Origin: Kribbella jiaozuonensis
GTDB lineage: Bacteria > Actinomycetota > Actinomycetes > Propionibacteriales > Kribbellaceae
Assembly: GCF_005233875.1 (NCBI RefSeq)
Contig: NZ_SZPZ01000001.1
Span: 62,001-126,000 of the forward strand
DNA: 64,000 nt
Reading direction: 5' to 3'
Below the pieces are notes generated by a model that was not told the DNA's origin, ran no database searches, and saw only the letters and a program-made list of their open reading frames with translations. Of this stretch, positions 48,772 through 58,096 are shown in pieces (position 1 is the stretch's first letter; each line of letters begins with the position of its first letter). Both the position numbers and the translations under genes were made by a program.

Positions 48772-51174
48772 TTAGCCGTGGCCGCGGCCGCCGCCGCCGC
48801 AGTTGGGGTATTTGGGGTTCCAGGGTGGGCAGTTGGGGTTGATGGTGGTGGGGCCGCCCGGGGGTTTGGTGGTGTTCTGGGGTTTGTTCGGCTGGTTCTT
48901 GTTGTTGCCGTTGGAGACGTAGATGGTGACCAGGGAGCCGTCGGGGGCGCCGTCGCGTTGGCGGGGATCGGTGTAGGCGACGGTGCCCGCCGTCTCTTCG
49001 GAGTTCACGGTGCCGCTGGCGATCGCTACGTCGAAGCCGGCCTGGCGGAGCTTGTTCGCGGCGTCGTCGGGGTTCATGCCGTTGACGAACGGAAGGCTCT
49101 TCACGTCGCCGCGCTGGATCTTGTCCGACGGCGCGACGAAGTGCGTGGTCGGGTAACCCTGCAGGGCGGCCTTCATCGCGGCCTCCCAGATCGGCCCGGC
49201 GGTGCCGGAACCTGTCGGGTCGTGGATGCCGTGTCCGTTGAGCGTCTGGCCCTGGAGCGGTGAGTACGGCAGTGAGGCGTCAGCCACCGTGGCAGCCGCG
49301 GCCAGCTTCGTCGAGTAGCCCGCGTACCAGACTGCCTTGGCCTCGTTGATGGTTCCGGTCTTGCCGGCCAGGTCGCTGTTACCGAACTTCAGCTTGCCAC
49401 CGGTTCCGTTCGGCTCCATCACCTGGTGCAGTACGGCGTTGACGCCGTCGGCGACCTCAGGCGCCAGAGCCTGCTTGCAGTCCGCGCCGCGGGTGCTGAC
49501 CGGCTTGCCGGCCGCGTCCTTGACCGAGGTGACCACCCACGGGTTGCAGTACATGCCCCGCGCGGCGAAGGCGGCGTACGCACCGGCCAACTGCAGCGGG
49601 GTCACCAGGTCGACGCCCAGCGTCATGGACGGGACCTGCTGCAGCGGCCCCAGCGACTGGGCGTTGTACATGCCCAGGGAGGCCGCGATCTTGGCGATCG
49701 GGCACAGGCCGGTCCGCTGGGAAAGCTGCAGGAAGTAGGTGTTGGTCGACTTCTGCGCCGCCTGGATCATGGTCGGATCCGCGACGTTCTGCGTCGAGTT
49801 CTTCGGCGAGTAGTCGTCGGGAGTCTTCACCGTGCCGTTGCAGGTGCTGAACTTCGTGCCGCCCAGCGGCAGCGGGCTCGGTGAGTTGATCTTGTAGGTG
49901 AGCGGAATGCCCTTCTGGATCGCCGCCGCGATCGTGAAGGCCTTCATCGTCGAGCCGTTCTGGAAGCCGCCGTACCCGCCCGGATACGTCTTCGGGGCGT
50001 TGTAGTTGTACGCCGTCTGCCCGCGCTTGCTGCCGTACTTGCGGCTCTGCGCCATCGCCTTCACCAGCCCGGTGCCGGGCTCGATGATCGTGATCGCGGC
50101 GATCGCCTGGTCGGTCGGCTTCGAGTGCGTGTCGATCGAGCGCTGCGCATCCGCCTGGATCTTCGGGTCGAGCGACGTCCGAATCGTCAGGCCTGCGGTC
50201 TTCAGGTAGTTGGAGCGGTCGGTCTTCGTCTTCCCGAACGCCGCGTTGTTCTCGAGCTCGGAGACGACGTACTCGCAGTAGAACGGGTACGGCCCGTTGC
50301 CGCAGCCGAGCTTGTTCGAGCGGACCTTGTTCGGGTCGATGACCGGCGTCTTCAGCGCCGAGTTGGCCTGGGAGACCGAGATGACGTGCAGCTCGAGCAT
50401 CCGCTTGATGACCACGTCACGGCGGTCCTTGGCGCGCTTGGCGTTGTTGGTGGGGTCGTAGCCGGTCGGGTTCTTCACCAGGCCGGCCAGCATCGCGGCC
50501 TGCGGCAGCGTCAGCTGGGAGGCGTTCACCGAGAAGTAGTGCTGGGCGGCGGCCTGGATACCCCACGCGCCGTCGCCGAAGTTGGCGAGGTTGAGGTACT
50601 TCTCCAGGATCTCCTGCTTCGAGTACTGCTTCTCGACCGCGATCGCGTACCGCAGCTCGGCGACTTTGCGCTGGTAGTTGTCGGCGGTCGCGGCCGCGAC
50701 CTCCTCCGGCGTCTTCGCCTTCTCGACCAGGCTGATCTTCACGTACTGCTGGGTGATGCTCGAACCACCCTGCTGCACCGAACCGGCGGACTGGTTCTGC
50801 ATCAACGCGCGCAGCGTGCCCTTGAGGTCCAGCGCGCCGTGCTCGTAGAACCGGTCGTCCTCGATCGCGACGATCGCCTTCTGCATGATCGGCGCGACCT
50901 GGGCGAGCTTGACCGGCGTCCGGTTCTGCTCGGCCAGCGTGGCGATGACGGAACCGTCCGCCGCCAGGATGACGCTCTTCTGTTTGAGCGGCACCTCGTC
51001 GAACTGCTGCGGCAGGTCTTGCAGGGTAGTGGATGTCTTCTCTGTGGTGAACCCGGCGAGGCCGGCGAAGGGGATGGCGAGACCGGCGGCAAGAGCCCCC
51101 GACAGCACGCTCACCCCGAGGAACAGAACCACAGATTGGACGACTCCCCGGTCACCCTTTTCCCTGACGCGCAT
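48772..51174 (-). CDS. Class A penicillin-binding protein with PASTA domain (PonA2 type)
   Basis: 800 residues from ATG 51174. After one membrane helix (VVLFLGVSVLSGALAAGLAI) comes the glycosyltransferase domain (AIEDDRFYEHGALDLKGTLR, GGSSITQQYVK), then the transpeptidase with SxxK as NGSTMKAFT, SxN as KSTNTYF and KTG as LAGKTGTINE. A single PASTA domain (~700-765) and a Pro/Asn/Gly tail with Cys residues follow. It polymerises and cross-links peptidoglycan. Position matches ponA2 (Rv3682). Confidence 0.95.
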   Translation of the reverse strand: MRVREKGDRGVVQSVVLFLGVSVLSGALAAGLAIPFAGLAGFTTEKTSTTLQDLPQQFDEVPLKQKSVILAADGSVIATLAEQNRTPVKLAQVAPIMQKAIVAIEDDRFYEHGALDLKGTLRALMQNQSAGSVQQGGSSITQQYVKISLVEKAKTPEEVAAATADNYQRKVAELRYAIAVEKQYSKQEILEKYLNLANFGDGAWGIQAAAQHYFSVNASQLTLPQAAMLAGLVKNPTGYDPTNNAKRAKDRRDVVIKRMLELHVISVSQANSALKTPVIDPNKVRSNKLGCGNGPYPFYCEYVVSELENNAAFGKTKTDRSNYLKTAGLTIRTSLDPKIQADAQRSIDTHSKPTDQAIAAITIIEPGTGLVKAMAQSRKYGSKRGQTAYNYNAPKTYPGGYGGFQNGSTMKAFTIAAAIQKGIPLTYKINSPSPLPLGGTKFSTCNGTVKTPDDYSPKNSTQNVADPTMIQAAQKSTNTYFLQLSQRTGLCPIAKIAASLGMYNAQSLGPLQQVPSMTLGVDLVTPLQLAGAYAAFAARGMYCNPWVVTSVKDAAGKPVSTRGADCKQALAPEVADGVNAVLHQVMEPNGTGGKLKFGNSDLAGKTGTINEAKAVWYAGYSTKLAAAATVADASLPYSPLQGQTLNGHGIHDPTGSGTAGPIWEAAMKAALQGYPTTHFVAPSDKIQRGDVKSLPFVNGMNPDDAANKLRQAGFDVAIASGTVNSEETAGTVAYTDPRQRDGAPDGSLVTIYVSNGNNKNQPNKPQNTTKPPGGPTTINPNCPPWNPKYPNCGGGGRGHG

Positions 51175-51263
51175 GGTTATAGAGACTACGGGACGCGCTG
51201 TTTGGGTTACCGCTCCGCTTATGACTTCAGTCACACCTGCTGGACAAAGTTCATCCAAAAGGA

Positions 51264-51294
51264 CGAGGGCCCGAGCAGATCGCTCGGGCCCTCG
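51264..51294 (-). terminator. lon terminator
   Basis: A 13-bp perfect stem (CGAGGGCCCGAGC with its complement) and a 5-base loop lie 24 bases after the lon stop; on the minus strand a T-rich CCTTTTGG follows. It separates lon from the PBP gene. Confidence 0.88.
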
Positions 51295-51317
51295 CTGCTG
51301 ACTACAGCTGTACTGCG

Positions 51318-53669
51318 TTACGCGGCGTACTGGTGTGCCTGTACCTCGGCCGGCTCCAGGGCCAGCTCCAGCACCTCGCGGACATCGCTCACCGGGTGAA
51401 CGGTCAGCTCCGCGAGCACGGATGCCGGCACGTCCTCCAGGTCAGGCTCGTTCCGCTTCGGGATCAGGATCGTGGTCAGCCCGGCCCGGTGGGCGGCGAG
51501 CAGCTTCTGCTTCACCCCACCGATCGGGAGCACCCGTCCGGTCAGCGACACCTCACCGGTCATCGCGACCTCCGAACGGACCGGCCGTCCGGACAGCAGC
51601 GATGCCAGCGCCGTTGTCATCGTCACACCCGCCGACGGTCCGTCCTTCGGGACGGCACCGGCCGGTACGTGGATGTGGGTGTTCCGCTCGGCCAGATCGC
51701 CTACCGGCAGCCCCAGCTCCGCGCCGTGCGAACGCAGGTACGACAGGGCGATCTGCGCCGACTCCTTCATCACGTCACCGAGCTGTCCGGTCAGCGTGAC
51801 TCCGGTCGGGCCGGTCTCCTTGTCGGCCAGCGACGCCTCGATGAAGAGCACGTCACCACCCGCACCGGTCACCGCCAGGCCGGTCGCCACACCCGGAAGC
51901 GCCGTACGCTCGGCCGACTCCGGAGTGAACTTCGGCGAACCCAGGTACTCCTTCAGGTTGTCGCCGCCGATCGTCAGGGCGCCCAGCTCCTCGCCCAGGG
52001 CCAGCTTTGCCGTCACCTTCCGCAGTACGCGGGAGATGGACCGCTCCAGCTGCCGTACGCCGGCCTCCCGGGTGTACTCACCCGCGAGCACCCGCAGCGC
52101 CGAGTCCTCGATCTTCACCTCGTCCGCTGTCAGGCCCGCCCGCTCCAGCTGACGCGGGAGCAGGTGGTCACGGGCGATGATGACCTTCTCGTCCTCGGTG
52201 TACCCGTCCAGCTGCACCAGTTCCATCCGGTCCAGCAGCGGCGCCGGGATGGAGTCCAGTACGTTCGCCGTGGCCAGGAAGACCACGTCGGACAGGTCCA
52301 GCTCGACCTCCAGGTAGTGGTCCCGGAAGGTGTGGTTCTGCGCCGGGTCCAGGACCTCCAGCAGCGCGGCCGTCGGGTCGCCCCGGTAGTCCGCACCCAC
52401 CTTGTCGATCTCGTCCAGCAGTACGACGGGGTTCATCGAACCCGCCTCGGTGATCGCCCGGACGATCCGGCCCGGCAGCGCACCGACGTACGTACGCCGG
52501 TGACCGCGGATCTCGGCCTCGTCCCGCACACCACCCAGAGCGACCCGGACGAACTTCCGTCCCATCGCACGGGCCACGGACTCACCCAGCGAGGTCTTAC
52601 CCACACCAGGCGGACCGACCAGGGCCAGTACGGCGCCACTGCGGCGTCCGCCGACCACGCCGAGACCACGGTCCGCGCGGCGACGCCGTACGGCCAGGTA
52701 CTCGGTGATGCGCTGCTTCACGTCATCCAGACCGGCGTGGTCCGCGTCCAGCACGGCCCGCGCCTCGCGGATGTCGTAGCTGTCCTCGGTCCGCTCGTTC
52801 CACGGCAGCTCGAGGACGGTGTCCAGCCAGGTACGGATCCAGCCGACCTCGGGGGACTGCTCAGCGGTCCGCTCGAGCTTGTCGACCTCGGTGAGCGCGG
52901 CCTTGCGGACGTGCTCCGGCAGGTCGGCCGCCTCGACGCGGGCCCGGTAGTCCTCTTCCTCGGACTCGGCCTTACCGTCCAGCTCGGCCAGCTCCTTGCG
53001 GATCGCGGCCATCTGCTGGCGCAGCAGGAACTCCCGCTGCTGCTTCTCCATACCCTCCTGGACATCCTTCTGGATCGTCTCGGAGACCTCGAGCTCGGCG
53101 AGGTGGTCCTTGACCCAGCCGATCAGCTTCTCCAGCCGCTCGGACACGTTCGCGTTCTCGACCAGCCAGGACTTCTGCTCGTTGCTCAGGTACGACGCGT
53201 AGCCGGCCAGGTCGGACAGCTCGGAGGGGTCGTCCACCTGCTTGATGGAGTCGATGACCTGGTACGCGCCGCGACGCTGCAGCACGGAGGTCGTCAGAGT
53301 CTTGTACTCGCGGGCCAGCTCGGCGGAGCGGTCGTCGGTGATCTCGTGCATCACCGTCGCGCCCACCCACAGCGCCGCACCCGGGCCGGCCGTACCGGCG
53401 CCGATGCGGACCCGCTGGGTCCCGCGGATCACGGCCGCCTGGGCACCGCCCGGCAGCCGGCCGATCTGCTCGATCTCACCGAGCGTTCCGGCCTTGGCAT
53501 AGTTACCGTCCAGCCGCGGCACCAGGAGCACCTGGTCCTGACCCGCAGCCTGCGCGGCGTCGATGGCCGCCCGGGCCTCGCTGTCGGCGAGTCGGACCGG
53601 CACGACCATTCCCGGCAGGACCACGACGTCGTCCAGCGGCAGTACCGGAAGATTCAACGTATCGGTCAC
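51318..53669 (-). CDS. lon: ATP-dependent protease Lon
   Basis: 783 residues. LAN domain LPVLPLDDVVVLPGMVVPV, coiled helical region with EGMEKQQREFLLRQQ, AAA+ module with Walker A GPPGVGKT and Walker B VVLLDEIDK, and the Ser/Lys protease (catalytic Ser in PKDGPSAGVTM, Lys in GGVKQKLLAAHRAG). It degrades misfolded and regulatory proteins. An HspR-type operator lies upstream, predicting heat-shock control. It stands between the ArsA pair and ponA2, where whiB4/wblA lies in relatives. Confidence 0.97.
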   Translation of the reverse strand: MTDTLNLPVLPLDDVVVLPGMVVPVRLADSEARAAIDAAQAAGQDQVLLVPRLDGNYAKAGTLGEIEQIGRLPGGAQAAVIRGTQRVRIGAGTAGPGAALWVGATVMHEITDDRSAELAREYKTLTTSVLQRRGAYQVIDSIKQVDDPSELSDLAGYASYLSNEQKSWLVENANVSERLEKLIGWVKDHLAELEVSETIQKDVQEGMEKQQREFLLRQQMAAIRKELAELDGKAESEEEDYRARVEAADLPEHVRKAALTEVDKLERTAEQSPEVGWIRTWLDTVLELPWNERTEDSYDIREARAVLDADHAGLDDVKQRITEYLAVRRRRADRGLGVVGGRRSGAVLALVGPPGVGKTSLGESVARAMGRKFVRVALGGVRDEAEIRGHRRTYVGALPGRIVRAITEAGSMNPVVLLDEIDKVGADYRGDPTAALLEVLDPAQNHTFRDHYLEVELDLSDVVFLATANVLDSIPAPLLDRMELVQLDGYTEDEKVIIARDHLLPRQLERAGLTADEVKIEDSALRVLAGEYTREAGVRQLERSISRVLRKVTAKLALGEELGALTIGGDNLKEYLGSPKFTPESAERTALPGVATGLAVTGAGGDVLFIEASLADKETGPTGVTLTGQLGDVMKESAQIALSYLRSHGAELGLPVGDLAERNTHIHVPAGAVPKDGPSAGVTMTTALASLLSGRPVRSEVAMTGEVSLTGRVLPIGGVKQKLLAAHRAGLTTILIPKRNEPDLEDVPASVLAELTVHPVSDVREVLELALEPAEVQAHQYAA

Positions 53670-53689
53670 GCTGTCACACCCTTTTCCAA

Positions 53690-53710
53690 GTTGAGTCTGA
53701 CAGGCTCAAC
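53690..53710 (-). promoter_or_regulatory. HAIR element (HspR operator) upstream of lon
   Basis: GTTGAGT-N7-GCTCAAC matches the HspR-associated inverted repeat (CTTGAGT-N7-ACTCAAG) in arm sequence, spacing and symmetry; the two differences are mutually compensating at the outer pair, plus one inner mismatch. It starts 20 bases upstream of the lon ATG. HspR is known to repress lon in Streptomyces lividans. Confidence 0.8.
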
Positions 53711-53772
53711 CATTGGCGCCATCAGGTCATTCCCGGGGCTTCGGGGTGTTCGCTGACGGTGAAATCAAGTAA

Positions 53773-54894
53773 TCATGCGGTCAGCAGGTCACCGATCTGG
53801 CGCAGACCGGTCAGGTCGTGCACATCGTCCGCGAGCGCCGGCACCTCGACGGTCCGGATCGCACGGTGGCCACGGCGGAAGCGGTCGGCGCGGCGGTGGT
53901 CGCCCACGACCTGTTGCATCTTGTCCGCGTGCAACCGCAGTACTGCGGCCGTCAACGGCGACTTGTCCGCTTCCTCGAGCTTCTCGGCTGCAGCGAGTGA
54001 CCGCTGCGCCGACAATTCCGTGGCCTGCGAGCTCGTCACCCTGTTCAGCACGACGCCGGCCAGCGGCATTCCCTCCGCCCGCAACCGCTCGGCGAAGTAC
54101 GACGCCTCGCGCAACGCGTCGTTCTGCGGCGCGGCCACCACGAGGAACGCGGTGTGCGGCTCGCGCAGCAACGCGACCGTCTGCTCGGCCCGCTGCCGGA
54201 ACCCGCCGAACAACGTGTCGAAGGCCGCAACGAACGTTTGTACGTCGGTCAGCACCTGCGCGCCGAGCACCTTGTTCAGCACCGACATCGCCATGTTCAC
54301 GCCGGCCGACATCAGCTTGAACGGACCGCGGGCCGGCGCCAACAGCAACCGGAGGAAGCGCCCCTCGAGCAGCGAGGCCAACCGCTCGGGCGCGTCCAGG
54401 AAGTCCAGCGCGGATCGCGACGGCGGGGTGTCGACGATGATGAGGTCCCAGTCGCCGGTCTGCTCGGCCTGCTTGTGCAGCTGGCCCAGCTTCTCCATCG
54501 CCATGTACTCCTGCGTGCCGGCGAACGACGAGGAAAGCGCCTGGTAGAAGGGATTCGCCAGGATCTGCTCGGCCTTCTCCGGCGTCGCATGCTGCAGTAC
54601 GACGTCGTCGAACGTCCGCTTCATGTCGAGCATCATCGCGTCCAGCCGCCCGCCGTTGGCCACATCCACCTCGGCCACCGCGCGCGGGGTGTTGTCCAGC
54701 TCGGTCAGCCCGAGTGACTGCGCCAGCCGTCGCGCCGGGTCGATCGTCAGTACGACGACCTTCCGCCCCCGCTCCGCCGCCCGCAGCCCCAGCGCCGCAG
54801 CTGTCGTCGTCTTGCCGACCCCACCCGCGCCGCAGGTGACGATGATCCGCGTCCCGGCGTCGTCGATCAGCGCGTCCAGATCCAGCTCTGTCAT
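53773..54894 (-). CDS. ArsA/GET3-like ATPase (second of pair)
   Basis: 373 residues. Deviant Walker A CGAGGVGKTTTAAALG, DPARRLAQSLGL, and IIVDTPPSRSALDFLDAPER are the ArsA-family switch regions. It matches Rv3680 by position; such pairs form heteromeric, soluble ATPases with GET3-like structure in mycobacteria. No arsenic genes are nearby, so arsenite transport is unlikely. The start overlaps the stop of the upstream partner by four bases. Confidence 0.9.
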   Translation of the reverse strand: MTELDLDALIDDAGTRIIVTCGAGGVGKTTTAAALGLRAAERGRKVVVLTIDPARRLAQSLGLTELDNTPRAVAEVDVANGGRLDAMMLDMKRTFDDVVLQHATPEKAEQILANPFYQALSSSFAGTQEYMAMEKLGQLHKQAEQTGDWDLIIVDTPPSRSALDFLDAPERLASLLEGRFLRLLLAPARGPFKLMSAGVNMAMSVLNKVLGAQVLTDVQTFVAAFDTLFGGFRQRAEQTVALLREPHTAFLVVAAPQNDALREASYFAERLRAEGMPLAGVVLNRVTSSQATELSAQRSLAAAEKLEEADKSPLTAAVLRLHADKMQQVVGDHRRADRFRRGHRAIRTVEVPALADDVHDLTGLRQIGDLLTA

Positions 54895-55841
54895 GCGCGC
54901 AGTTCCTCCGCCAGATCGAACAAGGCTCCGTGGTCGATGCCCTCGGGCAGCAGTTCCAGCTCGACGACTTTCTTGCCCAGGGCATCTATCCGGTCGCGGT
55001 TCTCGCGTTCGAGCCCGACCCGGATCGCGTGGTCGTGCGCCTCGGCCGCGAGCGTCCCGACCAGGTCGTCGCCGATCGTGATCCCGGCCGCCTTGAGGCC
55101 CCTGGTCAGCTCCGCGGTGGGCAGTTTCTCCTTCACCGCAAGGGCCAGCGCGTTGTCGTCGAGCGGGCTGTTGCGGACCATGTTCACCACGATCGACCCG
55201 ATCCGCAGATCGATCTTCTCCAGCTGCTCGACCGCGTCCAACGTCTCCTGGACCGGCATCTCCTCGAGCAGCGTGACCAGGTGCACCCGCGTGACGTCGG
55301 AGCGCAGCATGCCCATGATCGCGTCGGCCTGGTTGCGGATCGGCCCGACCTTGGCCAGTCCGGCGACCTCGTGGTTCACGTTCAGGAAGCGTCCGATCCG
55401 CCCGGTCGGCGGCGCGTCCAGCACGACGGCGTCGTACGCGAGCCGCCCGTGCGCCTTACGGCGGGTCGCCTCGTAGACCTTGCCGGTGAGCAGTACGTCG
55501 CGGAGCCCCGGCGCGATCGTGGTGACGAAGTCGATCGCGCCGACCTTCTCGAGCGCTTTCCCGGCGCGGCCGAGGTGGTAGTACATGTCGAGGTACTCCA
55601 GCAGCGCGGCCTCGGCGTCCACGGCGAGCGCGAACACCTCACCGCCGCCGGGTCCCTGGGCGATGCGGCGTTCGACGTACGGCAGAGGAGGTACGTCGAA
55701 GAGCTGGGCGAGCCCTTGACGGCCCTCGACCTCGCAGAGCAGAACCCGCTTGCCCTCGTCCGCCAGGGACAGAGCCATAGCGGCCGCAACGGTTGTCTTC
55801 CCGGTGCCCCCCTTACCGGTGACCACGTGCAGTCGCGCCAT
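54891..55841 (-). CDS. ArsA/GET3-like ATPase (first of pair)
   Basis: 316 residues from ATG 55841 (upstream frame has no site). Walker A TGKGGTGKTTVAAAMAL, CEVEGRQGLAQLF, VVLDAPPTGRIGRFLNV and IVVNMVRNSPLDDN mark the family. It corresponds to Rv3679. Coupled to its partner by ATGA. It diverges from the DUF4177-RidA genes. Confidence 0.9.
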   Translation of the reverse strand: MARLHVVTGKGGTGKTTVAAAMALSLADEGKRVLLCEVEGRQGLAQLFDVPPLPYVERRIAQGPGGGEVFALAVDAEAALLEYLDMYYHLGRAGKALEKVGAIDFVTTIAPGLRDVLLTGKVYEATRRKAHGRLAYDAVVLDAPPTGRIGRFLNVNHEVAGLAKVGPIRNQADAIMGMLRSDVTRVHLVTLLEEMPVQETLDAVEQLEKIDLRIGSIVVNMVRNSPLDDNALALAVKEKLPTAELTRGLKAAGITIGDDLVGTLAAEAHDHAIRVGLERENRDRIDALGKKVVELELLPEGIDHGALFDLAEELRA

Positions 55842-55876
55842 GGTCCCAGGGTAGGACGTGGCCCAGGACACACCGT

Positions 55877-55882
55877 TAGAGT
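55877..55882 (+). promoter_or_regulatory. -10 of a leaderless DUF4177 transcript
   Basis: TAGAGT ends 7 bases before ATG 55890, so the predicted RNA start is at or next to the ATG. There is no ribosome site, as expected of a leaderless mRNA. Confidence 0.5.
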
Positions 55883-55889
55883 CCCCTTC

Positions 55890-56051
55890 ATGAAGAAGTT
55901 CGAGTACTTCACCGCGCCGCTGCTGGTCCACTCGACCAAGGAGATCCTGGACAACTTCGGCCAGGACGGCTGGGAGCTGGTCCAGGTCGTCCCGGGGATG
56001 AACCCGGAGAACCTGGTCGCCTACTTCAAGCGGGAGATCGAGGACAAATGA
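55890..56051 (+). CDS. DUF4177 domain small protein
   Basis: 53 residues, MKKFEYFTAPLLVHSTKEIL then NFGQDGWELVQVVPG, the typical DUF4177 sequence and length. It matches Rv3678A by position. Its TGA overlaps the RidA ATG. Function unknown. Confidence 0.92.
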   Translation: MKKFEYFTAPLLVHSTKEILDNFGQDGWELVQVVPGMNPENLVAYFKREIEDK

Positions 56052-56509
56052 GCCACCCCGAGGAGAAGCTCGCCGAGCTCGGCCTGAAGCTGCCCGACGT
56101 GGCGAAGCCGGTCGCCGCGTACGTCCCGGCGGTCCGGACCGGTGACCTCGTCTACACCTCCGGCCAGCTGCCGCTGCGCGACGGCACGCTGATCGCCACC
56201 GGGAAGGTCGGGGATGAGGTCAGTGCGGAGGTTGCCAGCGAGTGCGCGCAGCAGTGCGCGCTGAACGCGCTGGCCGCGGTCAAGGCGGAGATCGGCGACC
56301 TGGCGAACGTGAAGCGAATCGTCAAGGCGGTCGCGTTCATCGCGTCCACACCGGACTTCACCGGCCAGCCGCAGGTCGCGAACGGCGCCTCCGAGCTCTT
56401 CGGCCAGGTCTTCGGCGAGGCGGGTCAGCACGCCCGCAGCGCGGTCGGCGTACCGGTCCTCCCGCTGGACGCCCCCGTCGAGGTCGAACTCATCGTCGAG
56501 GTCGGTTAA
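56048..56509 (+). CDS. RidA-family (YjgF/YER057c) protein
   Basis: 153 residues: AAYVPAVRTGDLVYTSGQLPL, QCALNALAAVKAEIGDLANVKR, GQHARSAVGVPVLPLDAPVEVE. The Arg in ARSAVGV aligns with the catalytic arginine of RidA enamine deaminases. Equivalent to Rv3678c. Coupled to DUF4177 by ATGA. Confidence 0.93.
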   Translation: MSHPEEKLAELGLKLPDVAKPVAAYVPAVRTGDLVYTSGQLPLRDGTLIATGKVGDEVSAEVASECAQQCALNALAAVKAEIGDLANVKRIVKAVAFIASTPDFTGQPQVANGASELFGQVFGEAGQHARSAVGVPVLPLDAPVEVELIVEVG

Positions 56510-56516
56510 CCATCCC

Positions 56517-57338
56517 GTGCGGGACCTGAACTCCGAACTGATGACCGGCCGAATGGCCGAAACAGCCCTCGAGTACGCCCGCGGCTCCCGGACGCCGGTC
56601 GCCCCCCGACCGGCGTCCACAGTCATCCTGCTCCGTGACGCACCACTCGAGGTGTACCTGCTGCGGCGGCAGCGGACGATGGCGTTTGCGGCGGGGATGA
56701 CGGTGTTTCCGGGTGGGCGGGTTGATCCGGCTGACTCGGCGATTGCCGACTCGTGGTCGGGACCGCCGCCGAGCGTGTTTGCGGAGCGGCTCGGGTGTTC
56801 CGCGGAGTTGGCTGCGGCGTACGTCGCCGCCGCGGTCCGTGAGACCTTCGAGGAGTCAGGCGTCCTGCTCGCCGGACCGTCCACCGAGACGGTCGTCGGA
56901 GACACCACCGGCGCGGACTGGGAAGCCGACCGCGTAGCCCTCGAATCCGGCGAGCTGCGCTTCGCCGACTTCCTCCACCGCCGCGGTCTCCTGCTGCGAG
57001 CCGATCTCCTCGGCGCCTGGGCGCACTGGATCACCCCGGAGTTCGAGCCCAAGCGCTACGACACCGCGTTCTTCGTCGCAGCCCTCCCCGCCGGCCAGGT
57101 TACCCGCGACGTGACCAGCGAGTCCGACCAGGTCACCTGGATCCGCCCAGCCGACGCGGTCGCCGCCGTCGACGCCGGCGAGGTGCTGATGCTGCCCCCG
57201 ACCTACCTCTGCTGCCGCGACCTCACGCAGTACGACGACGTCAAAAGCATCCTTGCCGGTGCGGGCGACCGGGAGATCCGGACGATCATGCCCACCGTGC
57301 GCATCGACGGCGACCAGGCCTATCTGGAGACCACATGA
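56517..57338 (+). CDS. Nudix hydrolase (NUDT19-like, split box)
   Basis: 273 residues from GTG 56517. TVILLRDAPLEVYLLRRQRTM and FPGGRVDPADS begin the Nudix fold; the REx2EEx motif appears later as AAVRETFEESGVLL, with ~45 residues inserted between, as in NUDT19-type CoA or acyl-CoA hydrolases. Substrate uncertain. Overlaps the MBL gene by four bases. Confidence 0.85.
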   Translation: MRDLNSELMTGRMAETALEYARGSRTPVAPRPASTVILLRDAPLEVYLLRRQRTMAFAAGMTVFPGGRVDPADSAIADSWSGPPPSVFAERLGCSAELAAAYVAAAVRETFEESGVLLAGPSTETVVGDTTGADWEADRVALESGELRFADFLHRRGLLLRADLLGAWAHWITPEFEPKRYDTAFFVAALPAGQVTRDVTSESDQVTWIRPADAVAAVDAGEVLMLPPTYLCCRDLTQYDDVKSILAGAGDREIRTIMPTVRIDGDQAYLETT

Positions 57339-58096
57339 CTGAGTACGCGACCCTGATCCGGGCCGACAACCCCGGCCCGATGACGCTCGACGGCACCAAC
57401 ACGTGGATCCTCAAGGCGCCCGACGGCGAGCGATCGGTCGTCGTCGACCCCGGCCCCATGCTCGAGGACCACCTGACCGCGGTCCTGGAGGCGGCCGGCA
57501 AGGTAGCCGTCGTACTCCTGACCCACAAACACCCGGACCACTCCGAGGGCGCCGCCTGGTTCGCCAACCGGGCCGGCTGCGGCGTACGCGCCGTCGACCC
57601 CGCCTTCCGGATCCCCACCGACCACGCGCACGGCCTCGGAGAGGGCGATGTGATCACCGCCGACGGCCTGCGCATCGAGGTCCTCCCGACCCCCGGCCAC
57701 ACGCTCGACTCGGTCTGCTTCTGGCTCCCGCAGGACGGCTCGCTGCTCACCGGCGACACGGTCCTCGGCCGCGGTACGTCGGTCGTCGCGTACCCGGATG
57801 GTGCCCTAGGCCCCTACCTTGACTCCCTGAACCGCCTCCGCGCCTTCGCCAACTCCCCGGCCGGCGTAGAACGTCTGCTCCCCGGCCACGGCCCCGTCAT
57901 CGACGACCCCGCCGCCGTACTCACCTACTACCTCGACCACCGCGAGGAACGCCTGAACCAGGTCCGCGCAGCCGTCGCCGAAGGCCACACCACCCCGGAG
58001 GCGATCGTCGAACACGTGTACGCCGACGTCGACAAGACCCTCTGGCCCGCCGCCGAACGCTCGGTGCGGGCCCAGCTGGACTACCTGAACGGCTAG
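57335..58096 (+). CDS. MBL-fold metallohydrolase (LACTB2-like)
   Basis: 253 residues. The zinc motif is THKHPDHSEGA, with HTLDSVCFWLP, LTGDTVLG and LLPGHGPVIDD supplying the other ligands, followed by a winged-helix-like C-terminal region (HREERLNQVRAAVAEGHTTPEAI). Position corresponds to Rv3677c. LACTB2 relatives are RNases. Its TAG shares the palindrome CTAG with the stop of the convergent crp gene. Confidence 0.92.
   Translation: MTEYATLIRADNPGPMTLDGTNTWILKAPDGERSVVVDPGPMLEDHLTAVLEAAGKVAVVLLTHKHPDHSEGAAWFANRAGCGVRAVDPAFRIPTDHAHGLGEGDVITADGLRIEVLPTPGHTLDSVCFWLPQDGSLLTGDTVLGRGTSVVAYPDGALGPYLDSLNRLRAFANSPAGVERLLPGHGPVIDDPAAVLTYYLDHREERLNQVRAAVAEGHTTPEAIVEHVYADVDKTLWPAAERSVRAQLDYLNG

Noticed and set aside
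53789..54985. 398-aa minus ORF over the second ArsA-like gene
   Set aside because: Runs in another frame of the same strand through a clearly conserved ATPase; Arg/Ala/Gly-rich with no motif.
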